A stretch of DNA of 64,000 bases from Mycocentrospora acerina. Its lineage: Eukaryota; Ascomycota; Dothideomycetes; Pleosporales. Under the pieces are notes generated by a model. That model saw nothing but the letters and a program-made list of their open reading frames with translations, was not told the origin of the DNA and searched no databases. Location of the stretch: NCBI GenBank assembly GCA_022701365.1, contig JAKUHH010000049.1:62807-126806 (forward strand), written 5' to 3'. This document shows positions 22,293-34,376 of this stretch, in pieces (position 1 is the stretch's first letter; the number at the start of each line of letters is the position of its first letter). Made by a program: the position numbers and the translations under genes.

Positions 22293-25200
22293 ATGTTTCC
22301 GACGTTTCGATCGAAACGCACGTCCACTTCGAGACCCAGTCACTGGCAGCCAACAGCCCTCCAACCTCTAAATCTAATATTGGCAATAATTACCTGTTGG
22401 TCCTTCATCGCAGTTCTTCAGTATTTTCTTACCAAGAGCCAACATGAGGGGGGCGTTATTTTCACGGCACATGTCAATGATCTGCCTTTGAGTCGATCGT
22501 TCGCGTTTCTGTACCTGCCTACCGTTATTGCTGTCGTCTTCAGCATACTCTGGGTATGGATCGATATCGACGCGAAACGATACCAACCATATCACCAGCT
22601 ATCTCGAGAAGAGGGATCATTAGGAAAGGACTCATTACTCCTAACCTACCCTTTCGACTTTCTACCATTTGTACCTTTCTATGCACTACGAAACCGGTAA
22701 GCACGCAAAACAGCTTCAAGAGTTTAGTCAGTCGAGCTGACGCCAGGAAGCCATTGGCTTGTTTTCCTATCTTCCACTGCAGCTGTGCTTGTCACATTTG
22801 GTATTGTTCCCATTCAAGCTGGTCTATTTTCTACTAGAACCTTGACTCGAACGTTCCCGGAGACATTCGCTCTATCAAAAGGCTTCCTGGATGCATCGAA
22901 ACAACAAAATGAGCTCACAATTCAATTTGCGCAATCGGCTTATGGGATTTTAACCATGAACGAAACCCTTCCGGCGTATATGAATCTCACTTATGCGCTT
23001 GCTCCATTTGAACTATCTGATTCCAAACCTCAGGAACAAGAGACATGGACAGCAGAAACAACTTTGTACAGCGTTGATCTAAACTGTGCGCAAACTCGGC
23101 AAATTTTGATCCAAAACACTGTTTATGCAAACAGCACTTTGTCCGGTTGTGGGTATCCTGTTGGTCAGATGGGAAATTACACAATTGATCCTGTTGTCGG
23201 TCTTAACAGCTCAAACCCGCGCATAAACCGATACTCGGCTGACTACGCTGGATTCTGGTACAACACAGATTGGTCTGGGAAAAGTCAGGCATCACTCATT
23301 TCACTAGCCTACTTCTGCAAGAACCCGGCGCAAGCAAACCAAACATTCTTCGCAGCATTTAGCCAAAATAAAGAGAAAGACGATGATCCGCCAATTAGTC
23401 CAACAACTATCTTCTGCAAACCATCGTACTACGAACAGAGTGTACGAGCAACCATTGATGCCTCTTCAAAGGCACCGCTTAGCGTAGTTCTTCTCGAGTC
23501 GAAGAAACCGATATCACGAGGATTATTTAACCAGAGCGTTTTTCAAAACACGTTGTATTTTGAGGAAAAACCGAAATTTTCCGTCTCTTCATCGGCTTCT
23601 GAGATTGCCACGAGCACAAACAATCTCCCCATTGTTAAGATACCAAGATATCTTGATCGACTATCAGAGAAAGACCTGACGTTTAAGCTCGAAAATAGTG
23701 ATACATGGGCATTACCCGTAATGGCAGCAATGGCCATTGTTGCTGGAGATCGAGAGCTCAAAGATTATCTTGACCACGAGGTCCTTGGGGCCAGCTACGA
23801 GAAGGCGTATCGCTTGCTTTTTGCCCGTGTCATGACCGACATTTTAGCAACGAACTTTTCATCCGACACAGAAAGCATTGTCGGAAAGAAACAAGTAGAG
23901 ATTGAAGCATTAATCCTCGAACCAGTGTTCACCTACTTAGTTGAGGGGTTATTATGTACAGTGTCAATCATTGGCCTAGCCCTGCTCTACTTTAGCATCA
24001 TTCGCCAAAAGACGCTCTATTCAGATCCAGGTAAGTGTTCTGCACAATGATATGCCTTTTAAAAAGTCTTCGGCAAAACATCTAACATTCCAGGTACAAT
24101 TGCATCAATAATGTCACTTGGAGCTGAAGATACTCCTCTCTTATCTTTATTTGATACCTTGGACTGTTGTTCCACCGACCATTTACAACAAGAAGTAGCG
24201 GATAAGCGATTCAAACTCTTAGAGAGCGACTCCAAAACTGGGTAAGTCCAAAAAAATAGACGAATAGAACATCTCCTAATATTCCTATAGGATTGTACTT
24301 CAACACGATCCTGATCAAGCATCAGACTCATTGCTAACGGAATCGGATGTATCAGATATTGCCAAGCCTCATCGTCCACTTCAATTCCGTTTCTTCATGA
24401 TCACCCTCATGATATCCATATTTCTTGGCGTAGCAATAACATTTGGTGTCTTGTTTGTCAAAAGTAAACCAAAAGGTAAGCAAAAGATCTCTTCAATCGT
24501 TCAGCTCTTGTGAAGAGTTAAGCTAACGCATTGGATAGGCCTTTCGCTACCTTCAAAGAACAAGGTCGTACAAAATCTTGTCATCAACTATGTCCCAACC
24601 GCGATTGCGACAATGATTGAGCCAATTTGGATACTGATTAATCGGCTCTTATGCATGCTGCAACCTTTGGAAGAACTGCAGAGCTCTAGAGCTCGTGCCT
24701 CCAAGTCTATTGACTTGAATTACAGCTCTCTGCCACCACAACTGACGATTTTCAAGGCCATTCGATCGAGTCACTTCACACTAGCAACAGTGTGTGCCAT
24801 GGCGCTGTTAGCCAATTTGCTTGCTACTGCGCTCGCGGGACTTTTCTTCATAGATCAAGAGTTTATAGGCAGTCAAACAAACTTCACGATACCATTCGAT
24901 GCAAAATTTACGAGCATAAATGGATCTTCAGGACCTCCAAGAGATGGAGAACAGACTTCTACAGAGATTGTGTATAGTGGCGCGTATCAAGGAGGAACAG
25001 GTGAAGATCAATTTCTCGTAGCCGAGTCAAACTACACGAAAAGCACACCTCTACCACCTTGGATAGATGAAACCGCCATGTACCTTCCATTTACGGTACC
25101 TCCGACTACAAATGTAACCCAAAGTAGCTTTCGCGCTCGAACAAAGTTCTTCAGCGCCTCGGCAAACTGCAAACCTATGGTTTTCGGACAAGACTATCAG

Positions 25201-26514
25201 CTCCAGCTATTTCGCAACCACTCTGACCCTTACGATAGCGGACCGATTAGCTTCAAAATGCAGGTTGAGGACGGAGTGGGTCGAAAGGTAACCTGCTCTG
25301 GAAACAACATCGATTTCCAGGTTGGACCAAGAAGCAACGCCATGGGTAAGAAAGTGTCTGGTAAAGTCGCAGCGGAACTAGTCGCTACGCTCGCCGCAAG
25401 CCCAAATGCTACTCAGTCTGATCAAGACGTATGCAGAACAGCTGCAGCTATAGGGTGGATGAAGAAAGCACCCACGGTATACTCTGATCTACGGAACGCC
25501 ACAAAAGCCGAAGCAACGAGCAACGACACTGTGTTTGTACTATGCCAACCAAAAATTGTCATTGGGGATGCGACTGTCAGGGTCGACTCCAAGGGACGAG
25601 TGTTGGATGAATTTGTGGATGCCAGGCCTGACGGAGATCAGAGTGCGCAAGCACTCGATCGTTACTATTCGAATGGTGCTCACAACGTCATTGCACAAGC
25701 TAATCTCTTTCTTTTCAGGAGCGTAAACACTGGGTGGCATAATGACTCGTTTGCTGGTGAATTTCTCCCTTATTTTATCAATCGCGCTGCAACGGCGATT
25801 CGATCAACTGATCCGAACGAGCCACTGCCTCAATTTTCCGATATTGAAGAGCCCTTGAAGAAGGCGTACTCGAAACTTTTCGCGATTTGGCTCGGTGTGA
25901 ACAAGGACAAGCTCTTCCTCCCTTCATCGAGTGCGGCGAACGAGATGAATGGAGAGATTTTGGAACTGGAAGAACGTTTGTTCTTCAACATCCCACTGTT
26001 CATCATATCCGAGACAATTTTGGGTAAATCTGCTATAATGGTCCAACACATGACATGCTAACTTCGACCAGGCATATACGTCATTGTCGCGGTTCTCGTT
26101 TATTTCCGCCGTCCCGGACGCTACCTACCACGCATGCCGACGTCTATAGCATCAACCATATCCCTATTTGCCGCAAGTGCCGCTGTCAAGGGCCTTCAGG
26201 GAACCTCACAATTCACAGCCAAAGAGCGTGCAGAGTTCTTTAAAAAACTAGATGTTCGGTACGGCTATGGGAGCTATGTAGGCGGGGACGGCAGTGTGCA
26301 TGTCGGAATCGAAAAAGTGCCCTTTGTGACGCATAAGAGACAGGTTACATTTTCGCATTCAAAGTTTGACAAAGGACGACGTGCAGGGTCGGCTGAAGGG
26401 GTAGAACCAGAGTACACACTAGTCGGTGGAGAAAGGAAAGAACTGCCATGGTGGAATAGGATATGGTCTAAGTGGCTACGAAGAAGCGGAGTGGATGGCG
26501 AGAAAACGAGCTGA
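22293..26514 (+). CDS. DUF3433-type fungal multi-pass membrane protein
   Basis: Predicted exons are 22293-22696, 22751-24030, 24094-24241, 24291-24475, 24539-26023 and 26072-26514, giving 1314 residues. All five introns are short GT-AG. The layout is duplicated: membrane segments, a large Asn/Cys-rich presumably extracellular domain with many N-x-S/T sites, a membrane segment, a cytoplasmic linker, then the same again. The paired short motifs (WQPTALQPLNLI with PFDFLPFVPFYALR; PHRPLQFRFF with EPIWILINRLLC) match the DUF3433 proteins expanded in Pezizomycotina. No enzymatic motif is visible. Function unknown, with a cell-surface location inferred. The last exon encodes a basic cytoplasmic tail. 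Confidence 0.85.
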
Positions 26515-27158
26515 TACATGACGTACGAAACGACGCTGTTGATAATCAAATAAAAGTTCAGCCAGTGCAATAGACCTGGAAGCCGACTGATCACTCAGTG
26601 GGATTTCAGTGGGGCTTACCAATCTGACTAGAATGTATTCCTCCATCTCACCGGTTTCCTACTCGTATTTCTCGTTCAGCCCTACCAACATATCAGTAAA
26701 CAACGCGCAAGCCAAGCTTACACAGTAGAGAATTGAATCCTGAATCGGGCCGCAGCACGCCAAATTGAGTGGCTGGTGGAAGTAGAAATAAACCCCATGC
26801 TTGCGCATCTCTACCACGTTACCAGAAAATGGAGGATACACGTATTTGAGGCGGCAAATGCTGAAACCCAACACGCGTACTCAACATGTAGCTGCGCCAC
26901 TACCCTTTTTTCCATTGAGCATCTGCTCCTACTTTTGACACTGCACGAAGTTTTCTTGGTAAACCTTGGCTGCTTTTGGACAACGCAGATACAGCCAGAT
27001 CGGGCGTTAGCTTAACCGAACACGCGTATCTGAGCAGCGCATGGACACGCGTATCTTGAGGGAGTTGCAAAACAGACAAACAAACAAAGCGAGACGTTCC
27101 TATATAGGTAATGAATATGGCGTCGCAGCTGTTTCCAATCTACATACCCTAACCCTCG
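26515..27158. other. Intergenic, no gene seen
   Basis: Two short near-repeats, CACGCGTACTC and CACGCGTATCT, occur near 26872 and 27020, with a third CACGCGTATCTTG near 27046, in the likely promoter of the tetraspan gene. Their role is unknown. Confidence 0.35.
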
Positions 27159-27933
27159 ATGCCATCCAATCTCTCTTTCAAAATGCATCTACCAGTCACC
27201 ACCCTTCTTATCCATAAGAACAAATTGCTCATCGCAATTGTTACTCTCGCATTCGTTGCGTTCCTATGCTCCATCATACGTATTGCCCTTCCGGGGGCCA
27301 TACCATCACGAATGGGCGTTTGGGTCATCGTTGTTGTAAGTATTTAGCCTGCCCAAGATCTAGCTTCCATCATTCCTTGTATTGGGCGTTGAAAACGCCA
27401 TTCTGTAAAAGAATCAAGAAGGCGCATAGTCACAAGCTGTCATAAATGAGCAACTGAGAGCTGATAAAAGAAATTTATCGAATCTTGACCATTCGCTGAT
27501 CGATCTCTAGTGTCTCAAGTCCATGGTCGTTGTCGCATACGAAGTACTCTCCGCACACTACAATCGCTTCGTGTCGCCCCGCGCAAACATGATCCTTGGC
27601 GTCATCGAGCCTGTATTCTGGTTCACAGCATTCATCTTGAGCTGCACAAGTGTATCGGGGAAGTGTGTAGGCGCAAGTTGCGGTTTAGGCGTTATCTTGA
27701 TCCTGTTGGCCCTAGCATTAACGTAAGTCTAAGCTGAAGCCCCTTTTCGTACTGATATTATTTTGGCAATTCTATGTTTAGCAACCCCATCTTCGCAATA
27801 AACTGACAAACCATCTTGTAGGCCTCTTACTCTGGGTCTGGGAATTATCACGATGCATGAGTGGCGAGAATTCAAAGCCACAGGGAAAAAGGTTAGGGTG
27901 ACAGAGTACAGCTCAAGACAGAGCGAGGTTTAA
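27159..27933 (+). CDS. Small tetraspan membrane protein, MARVEL-like
   Basis: Predicted exons are 27159-27335, 27511-27722 and 27822-27933, giving 166 residues. Four hydrophobic segments lie near residues 20-42, 50-72, 80-103 and 108-137. A short charged C-terminal tail (HEWREFKATGKKVRV) follows. The two Cys in SGKCVGASCG sit in the loop before the last segment. Size, segment count and tail match small fungal MARVEL-like proteins, which organise plasma-membrane domains. The intron-1 acceptor could be nine bases further right (removing CLK); both keep the frame. A second ATG at 27183 is an alternative start. Specific function unknown. Confidence 0.75.
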
Positions 27934-28632
27934 GGTATACGAAACTTGCGCATGGGAATAGAAGGAAAATATCTCATTCCTTATGATTGCGAAAGCAAGT
28001 GATGCGATAAGAGCATTGAATTAGATAGACTCTGACGCAAAGTTGATGTAGAGGGATGAATAGAATTTCGTGCCGTGTGGTCACTGCACGTCCTAAAGTT
28101 TCACCTGTGTCCTTTTTCGCATTGGTTTGGGGGCACACAAGTGGAAAGTAGGCAAATCAAGCAACTCGATGCAAAGGGTACAGGCTCTAACTTCCAAAAC
28201 AGTACAGTCATTTTAGTGATGTTGATGAAACTGAGTACGTACCATTGGTTTACAACCCGATGGACAATATTGTCAGAACCTTTAACTGGTAGAAATCTGC
28301 TGCTATCCAAGGCACAGAATCAACATTTTCAACATCAGAGCAATGTGGAGGTGGTTTAACATAATAAGTACTTGTTGCTAATAAACTACGGGTATACTGC
28401 TCTAAACACGAAAATAAACAATTTTATGGCGTGTCCAACAACAAATCATGAAAGACACGCGCTATGATGCGACTGCCTGCCGTTGGAGGCAACTTCAACT
28501 TCAACATGAGAACCGCGAGAACATTACCAGCCTTCCTCCCTAGTGCAGTAGTATATTCTACCGTACGTAAAGCTCCAATAAAGAAGCGTCATCTCCAAAC
28601 ATTTCCGGCTCCGCGCTCCTCAGTGCCTCATC
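27934..28632. other. Intergenic between convergent genes
   Basis: Lies between the stops of the tetraspan and RTA1 genes and should hold both 3' ends. No gene is supported. Confidence 0.4.
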
Positions 28633-29559
28633 CTAGTGGCTCGATTGAAACTCAATGTCCGTGACCTTGAACGGCTTGATGTTAGGATCATACCAGACGA
28701 TGCAGACGGTAAGTGTTAAAATCATCATGAGGCAGTCATAGATGTACAGTGGCCATTCGTGGGACAGAAGATAACCACTCTGAATTTATGTAAGCAACAT
28801 GACAAGGTCGAGAGGTGTAAAGAACTTACCTTGCCCATCGCATACTCGATCACACGGCACGAGTTTCGGATCGTGATGAAGATGCTTGCGGCATAGAGCA
28901 AACGGATGTATCTCAACCATGGTAACTGAGATGAAGCTGCCGTAGGCTTTGATTCCAGCCTCCAGTGCCAGACGCCGGCAACAACAATGAAGAAGCCGAA
29001 TATCATAATCTGCAGAATAAGACCTCCCAAGATGATATTCTCGCCCCTCTTGACGCCGGCGTTGTCATTAGCCTGCACCAGCATGCCGCCGCCGCCACTT
29101 TGAATAAAAAAGCAGAGAATGTCGCCTGTGACGAAGATCTTGGTGACCCAGCGAGCGCGTACGATGGAGTAGCTGGCGGAATCGGTACGCATGATCAAAC
29201 GGCCGAGGACCATGTAAATGGAGGCCGCGAACAAGATTGGTGCAAGGAGGATGAGAATCGACTGAATAATGTATGGCATCTTGGAGTCTTTGTTACTGTG
29301 GGCTGCGAAACGAGCAGCATAGCCAATAGTCTCAAACTACACAATGCATTAGTATGTACTTCAAGTGAAATGTCATTTTGTAGTAACCTACCAGTCCACC
29401 TATGATGAATGGTATGCAAAACCATGTACGATTCCTAATGAGGCGAAAGAGATGGATGGAAGTGAGTATGCCGAATATTACGGCCGCAGCCATTCCGCCA
29501 GCGGCAGATGGTGTGTAGGCCCATAACTCATAAGCCGGCTTTGCTGTCGAATTGGCCAT
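28633..29559 (-). CDS. RTA1-domain lipid-translocating exporter family protein
   Basis: Predicted exons, in transcript order, are 29559-29392, 29336-28830 and 28779-28633, giving 273 residues, the normal length. Seven hydrophobic segments are visible. The start MANSTAKPAYELWAYTPSAA has an ideal AACATGGCC context. Joins restore IIGGLFETIGYAARF and EYAMGKSGYLLSHEWPLYIY. The family hallmarks FETIGYAAR, GRLIMRTDS, TGDILCFFIQSGGGGM, SCRVIEYAMG and a GYLLSHEW/YDCL block are all present. RTA1/RTM1/RSB1 relatives act in resistance to toxic lipids and aminocholesterol or in sphingoid-base export at the plasma membrane. The compound handled here is unknown. Confidence 0.92.
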
Positions 29560-30619
29560 GTTTGGTTTGTGGCTCTTGCTCCTCAAGCTTAAATAAGCCT
29601 TTTCTCGGTGAGCTTCTCTGAGTAGTGCCGGAAGATGCTCGACAGGTTCGGCGACGCTTTGTGAAGTGTCAATTGGCGAAATGTGGGGGATGAATTGATG
29701 TGAAGCCTGAGTAAAGTAGTTGTGATAAGTGAAAGATCTTGTGGGGTGAAGGTCTCGATATATAGCAATAGGAATAAGCTAATGTATGTGGGTCTTTTCG
29801 ATTTCGCTGCCTATACTCGTACTCGGTTTCAGGCATTTTGAAAAAGGGACCTACGTATTCGTAATGCCAATTTAGGAAAGCGGACCAAGCTTTGCAAGGT
29901 ATAAGCATTTGGGCTTGGCAAGGCTATTGCGAATACGCGTATTCTGAATCAGGAATCGTGGGCAGTTATCTTGAGATCTGACACCTAGCGTTGCTTTCTC
30001 GGCGAATCAATGCAATTCCTGCTAGTTCAGATGGTAGCGCAAAAAATTGCTTGAAAGATGATTCGATGGATGGCAGTCAAGTCGCGTTTTCCGAGTCCGA
30101 GAAAATGAACGTGAATTGACAGCAATCCCAACATTAGCGGAGTGGCTATGCTTACCTTTGACAAGTGACGATGTACCATGGCATCTGCGCGATATTTCCA
30201 ACGAATGATTTCAACTGAGTCTAGCTCAAGCCTGGCGAATTGATCTATCAGGCGTTCGTGAATATTTGGATTCTGTCTGTCTCTGTTCATTGTCGGCAGT
30301 TACTCTAATCAATAAAGTTCTGGAAAGAAGAGAAACTCAGACTAGCTGGTATTGCCTGCCATGTGGCCTTGTATTATTTCACCATGTCCATTAGCACAGC
30401 CAGCTTGAGGGACTTGACTTACGCGTCTGCTTATGTTGCCTTTTCCAAAAGTGGAAAACTATCAATTCGAACGGCCAAACATGCGCGCGAGGCGTTTCGA
30501 ATCTGGAAAGGCAGATGGAGCAGGAACCGACAGCGATTCAACATCCAGCGCGCTCAGAGCAGTAGAAAATACTAGACAACACCTTACTTACGATGAACAC
30601 ATCACAGATGACCCTTCTA
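29560..30619. other. Intergenic, no gene seen
   Basis: About 1.06 kb. TGAGCCTGAG-like promoter DNA of the RTA1 gene lies at the left end. Short frames near 30.0-30.3 kb (minus) and 30.4-30.6 kb (plus) resemble no family. A TAGTTCAGATGGTAGCGC string near 30022 looks like a tRNA D-arm but no matching T-arm follows. Confidence 0.4.
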
Positions 30620-31507
30620 TTACATCCATTTCTCCTCCATTTCTCTCTCCCCAATCCACCCCCTGAAAACCACCCACCTATTCCCCTCAACAACACCCTC
30701 CACCTCACTCATCTCCTCGCCCTGCACCCCCTCCATCCAAGCCCTAACCCCTACCTCCTCACTCCACCTCCTCACCTGCATCGCAATGTTCTCCGCATCG
30801 ATTCCTCCTCTTACCACCCTCTCCCCCCTAATCAACACATTCACCGCAGTTTCCCTCGCTCCCTCCACACTCGCCACACTCTCGATAGCCTCTCTCATCG
30901 CCTCCCATCTCGGTACCCAGCCCTCCTCGTTCTGCGGGACAAACTTCTCCGGAAACACACTTCTAGCTTCGTCCCTCCAGCTACAACGTGGGGAGGCGTT
31001 TTTCTCGCCGAGCCGACGCCCTAGCAAGGTGATGGCTCGGCGCATGGCTTCTGTGTCTGGGTGTGGTGGGTTATCACCGCCTTGGGGGAAGTAGTCTGAT
31101 GAATTGGGGGGTTGAGTGGGATTTTTGCCACCACCACTATCATCGCCACCGTCGACGACAAGCGGAGACATAGCATTAGCGATCCACCTCCAAAGGCCGG
31201 ACATGGGCCATGTCAACCCGGGCGGAATGAGCCTTTCGTCAATTTTAGAAGCAGGTTCGAGAACGATACGCGGTGTTGGAATGCGTGTCGCCATCTTTTT
31301 CTTGAGGTACGGACCTGCTTCTGCGAGGAGGAAGCTGCATGTCAAGTGGATGGGTGGGATGGGATCGGGCACTAGGAGGGTAGCCTTGATGGGCCATGGG
31401 CCGTGGCGGAGGGTGAAGGTGTGGCGTGAGCGGGTGGGGAGGTGATCGTAAATCAGGTAGCGGAGTTCCTTTGGGAGGGTGAGAAAGGTGGGGTTGGAGG
31501 ACGCCAT
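30620..31507 (-). CDS. Hypothetical protein with F-box-like N-terminus
   Basis: Single exon of 295 residues. The ATG at 31507 was chosen; the frame extends upstream only without a further ATG. Residues 9-23 (LTLPKELRYLIYDHL) are the short F-box-like motif very common in dothideomycete proteins. The segment PIPPIHLTCSFLLAEAGPYL then fits the usual second motif of that group. The middle is Gly/Asp/Pro-rich and the C-terminus strongly Glu/Arg-charged (EEMSEVEGVVEGNRW). Such proteins may be substrate adaptors of SCF ubiquitin ligases, but this is not demonstrated. Coding GC content is high compared with the flanks. Confidence 0.7.
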   Translation of the reverse strand: MASSNPTFLTLPKELRYLIYDHLPTRSRHTFTLRHGPWPIKATLLVPDPIPPIHLTCSFLLAEAGPYLKKKMATRIPTPRIVLEPASKIDERLIPPGLTWPMSGLWRWIANAMSPLVVDGGDDSGGGKNPTQPPNSSDYFPQGGDNPPHPDTEAMRRAITLLGRRLGEKNASPRCSWRDEARSVFPEKFVPQNEEGWVPRWEAMREAIESVASVEGARETAVNVLIRGERVVRGGIDAENIAMQVRRWSEEVGVRAWMEGVQGEEMSEVEGVVEGNRWVVFRGWIGEREMEEKWM

Positions 31508-32396
31508 ATGGTGTTGCAGATTCTCTTGGGGCGAAACTTGGGAATATTTTTCTATGATCCTCAACTTCTTCCAGCTGATCAAAGGGAAGGAGGGTCCCTT
31601 CTTTCAAGTAGTCAAAAAATAAAGAGGACGCTAATTATTCGATAAGCATGACAAGATCTGACTCACGCCAAGCAATATAGATACTCAATCGCTCCATCTT
31701 GCTGGATGTATGAGTTGAAAGTGTTAAAGTCGATCCCATTCACCTTGACTGAAGACTGTTCTTGTTCTACACTTCTTTCAGTCAACGTTACACAGGTGAT
31801 GAGTAATGACTGAGCGATTGGTCCAGGCAAGTAGTTCTAGTCGTGCCAAGTGACATAATTCAGCACATGGCAATTTTATGAGTATGATGCTTGACCAAAA
31901 AATATACGACATGGCCCTAAAAAAAGAATTGTTATTGCTTGGAGTCATGACTAATACCAGTAGGTACTTCAGATACATGTCCATACTCTGTGATGCTTTC
32001 AGTCCAACATGTAGGTCAAAGCAAACATTCACTTTAACCATTATAGCGGGCATAGTAAGATTGCTGTAGCGATATTATCAATTGCCCACTCAATACACAA
32101 AAGACCGTATTCAAGCAAAAACAAAATCTACCAACACTATCCTCAAGGGTATTTGACCGTGATTCGTAGGGATATCTTCCTCTTGTTGCTAACATCTTCC
32201 ACTTTGACACAATGCTTCGGCCGTGATGATTCGTTCATATAATAATTCCAAGCCATGACAGCTGCACGCTGTATAGGATCCGACTCCTGCACAGCAGGAC
32301 GGCGCTCCTCGGTAACGTTTCCTTTTTCATCTTCTCGAGGTACGGTATCCTGATCTGGTCATGCGACTGTCAGAACAAGCTGCCAGGACAGCTTCT
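31508..32396. other. Intergenic, no gene seen
   Basis: Spacer between the F-box-like start and the YOP1 stop. It is AT-rich and no open frame of recognisable product was found. Confidence 0.4.
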
Positions 32397-33307
32397 TTAC
32401 AAAGTCTTGCCAGTCGACTCAGCCTTGGCACGGAGGTCGGCAGCAGTGGAGCCCGTGGTAGTGAAGTAGCGGGAGAAGACGGGCTGGAGGAGGGAGCGGA
32501 AGACGATTTGGGCGCCGCTGCGAGACGTTAGCTTATGGCAGGTAACATTTTTCTCCGTGGACTTACGCAGTCTGGGGAAGAGCCATCCACAGGATGAGGA
32601 TGAACTTGAATGTGTAGTAAAAGGCTATCTTTGTCAGTTTTGCCATACCAGCGAGTTTGTGGGTACTCACGGAACCAGTAGACAACGCTGATGGCACTCT
32701 CGAAAACCGTCAGGAAAGCAAAGGTTACCCAGTACTGTGCGTTGTTAGTGTGTCATTCGTGAGGTGCAGATTTCTGGTGCTGCCATGCGCGGAACAACCC
32801 GGAAATGTGAAAATACATACTGTGAGCCACTGCACATGAAGTTAGCAAGCTTTGCCAAAATAGGAGTTTTGCACTGTAGTGTAGGCAGAACGCACCTGAG
32901 TATCATCGATCGTGCTCGCAGTGAACAAGGCTTGCAGAGAGTAGAAACCGGGGATGATGAAACCGGCAAAGTTGACGAGGAACTCTCCAGCAATGTTGAA
33001 GAAGATGAGGAAGAAGTAGAGGCCAGCAAGACCAAGGACTGCGTAGACCTTGGGGACAGAGGTCTGCTTCTCCAAGTTGTTGAGGGCGGGGTACTTTGAC
33101 AGCTGGAACACGACATGTCAGCACACAACTTGTGCAGTACAATTTCATGCCACCGCTCGCTTGCAACGCATTCTGCGGTTGACTGCGACGGCCATGGAGT
33201 TGCAAAAGACCTCAGCAGTCACTGTGTCTCTGAGCATGGCGAGTGTGGGCGCTTACCTCCTTGTCGAGCTGCGAAAGCTGGGCCTGGGCTCTATCCTGGA
33301 CAGACAT
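32397..33307 (-). CDS. YOP1: YOP1 / DP1-TB2-HVA22 family ER membrane-shaping protein
   Basis: Six predicted exons, in transcript order: 33307-33257, 33102-32896, 32829-32821, 32734-32671, 32624-32567 and 32517-32397, giving 169 residues. YOP1 inserts reticulon-like hairpins into the outer ER leaflet, shapes tubules and binds Rab/Yip1 proteins. Strong markers: LSQLDKE-LSKYPALNNLE, GLYFFLIFFNIAGEFLVNF, the proline kink FIIPGFYSL, and the conserved TQ-WLT-YWVTFAFLT run followed by the second hairpin FESAISVVYWFPFYYTFKF and GAQIVFRSLLQPVFSRYF. The third exon is only nine bases and encodes the invariant WLT. It is divergent from the RFX gene, 834 bases apart. Confidence 0.95.
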
Positions 33308-34141
33308 GGTGTGTGTGTGGCGGGGTGTTGTTGGTGATGGGGATGAGTGTGAAGTGAGAAGACTGAGGCAGGAGCAGAAGTCAAGTTTACAGCAGAGAGT
33401 GGAGGAGAGCGGCAGATGTGTCCTTTGAGTGGAGGGGATGGGCTCGCAGAATTGTGGGATCGAGGATGCAGGAAGCGGGCCCGCGTCATGGCCTAGCGAT
33501 ACGTCAGCGGCCTGTCACAAGCCAGAGTGGCAGCAGCGCATGCGACATGGCAGCGACCAACACAGCCGCGCAGGGCGACGGCGGCAGCGCCCGCAAGCAG
33601 AGCAACTTTGGTGATTGTTTTCTTTTCTCTGGCGCTTCGGCTTCCCGCGCATGGCACGCGCGAGGGCAGGAGATTGTGATGAGGCAGCTCACGTGCAGGC
33701 TAGCCGGATTGGGCGGCAGCTGGTTGCTGCGAACCTAGGGCGACTGTAAACATGCAGCTTCTCGACACAACAAAGTCGCCCTCGACGCCCTGCAATCGAC
33801 CAGCAGCGCCCGCGCCGCCGCCAGGATCTGGACATCCTTCCTAGAGTATTCTACCTCTCCCGCGCGCCTGTTGCTCTTGGCTCGAGTTGGCTGTCTGCCG
33901 CCGCTGTTGGGTCCCCAGCAAACAGACACGGGCTTGCTCTGTCCAGACGGCGCACACGTAGACTCGCCGCATTGCTCGCCTCGCCCCCGTGGAAGTGCAT
34001 TCTGCCTGGCCAGCCTTGGAGCAGCTGCTTCTCTGCCTGCATCGCCCCTGCCGTGTTCTTGCCGTGCTCCTGCCGCCGTTGCCATCCGCTTGTTTTGGTG
34101 TAAACAGAGAATACGACAGCCACGCCGGCTCTCCACACAGC
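33308..34141. promoter_or_regulatory. Divergent promoter region YOP1 / RFX with possible RFX uORF
   Basis: GC-rich spacer between two divergent starts. A short upstream frame at 33752-33844 (ATG to TAG, 30 codons, Ala/Pro-rich) would lie in the RFX leader if transcription starts left of it. That could reduce initiation at 34142. No transcript evidence is available. The 33.9-34.14 kb part is C-rich, as in many fungal leaders. Confidence 0.4.
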
Positions 34142-34345
34142 ATGGCCACCGTCCACCGCCGCTCCCGATCAAACACGTCCATGTCGACCCGAAGCAACCG
34201 CCCGCCGTCGCGCGCCTCGACGACAAGCGTGCATTCCTTTGACCATTTTTCGCAGCAGTCGCAGCCGCCGCGTCCAGCCCACTACCAGCAGCAGCAGCAG
34301 CAACAACAACAACATCAACATCAACATCAACATCAACAACAGCAC

Positions 34346-34376
<31 letters not shown>

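Noticed and set aside
30016..30045. tRNA D-arm-like string TAGTTCAGATGGTAGCGC
   Set aside because: No anticodon stem, T-arm or acceptor pairing follows.
30027..30290. Minus-strand frame of 87 codons
   Set aside because: Mixed hydrophobic/charged sequence without family match; neighbours do not suggest an exon partner.
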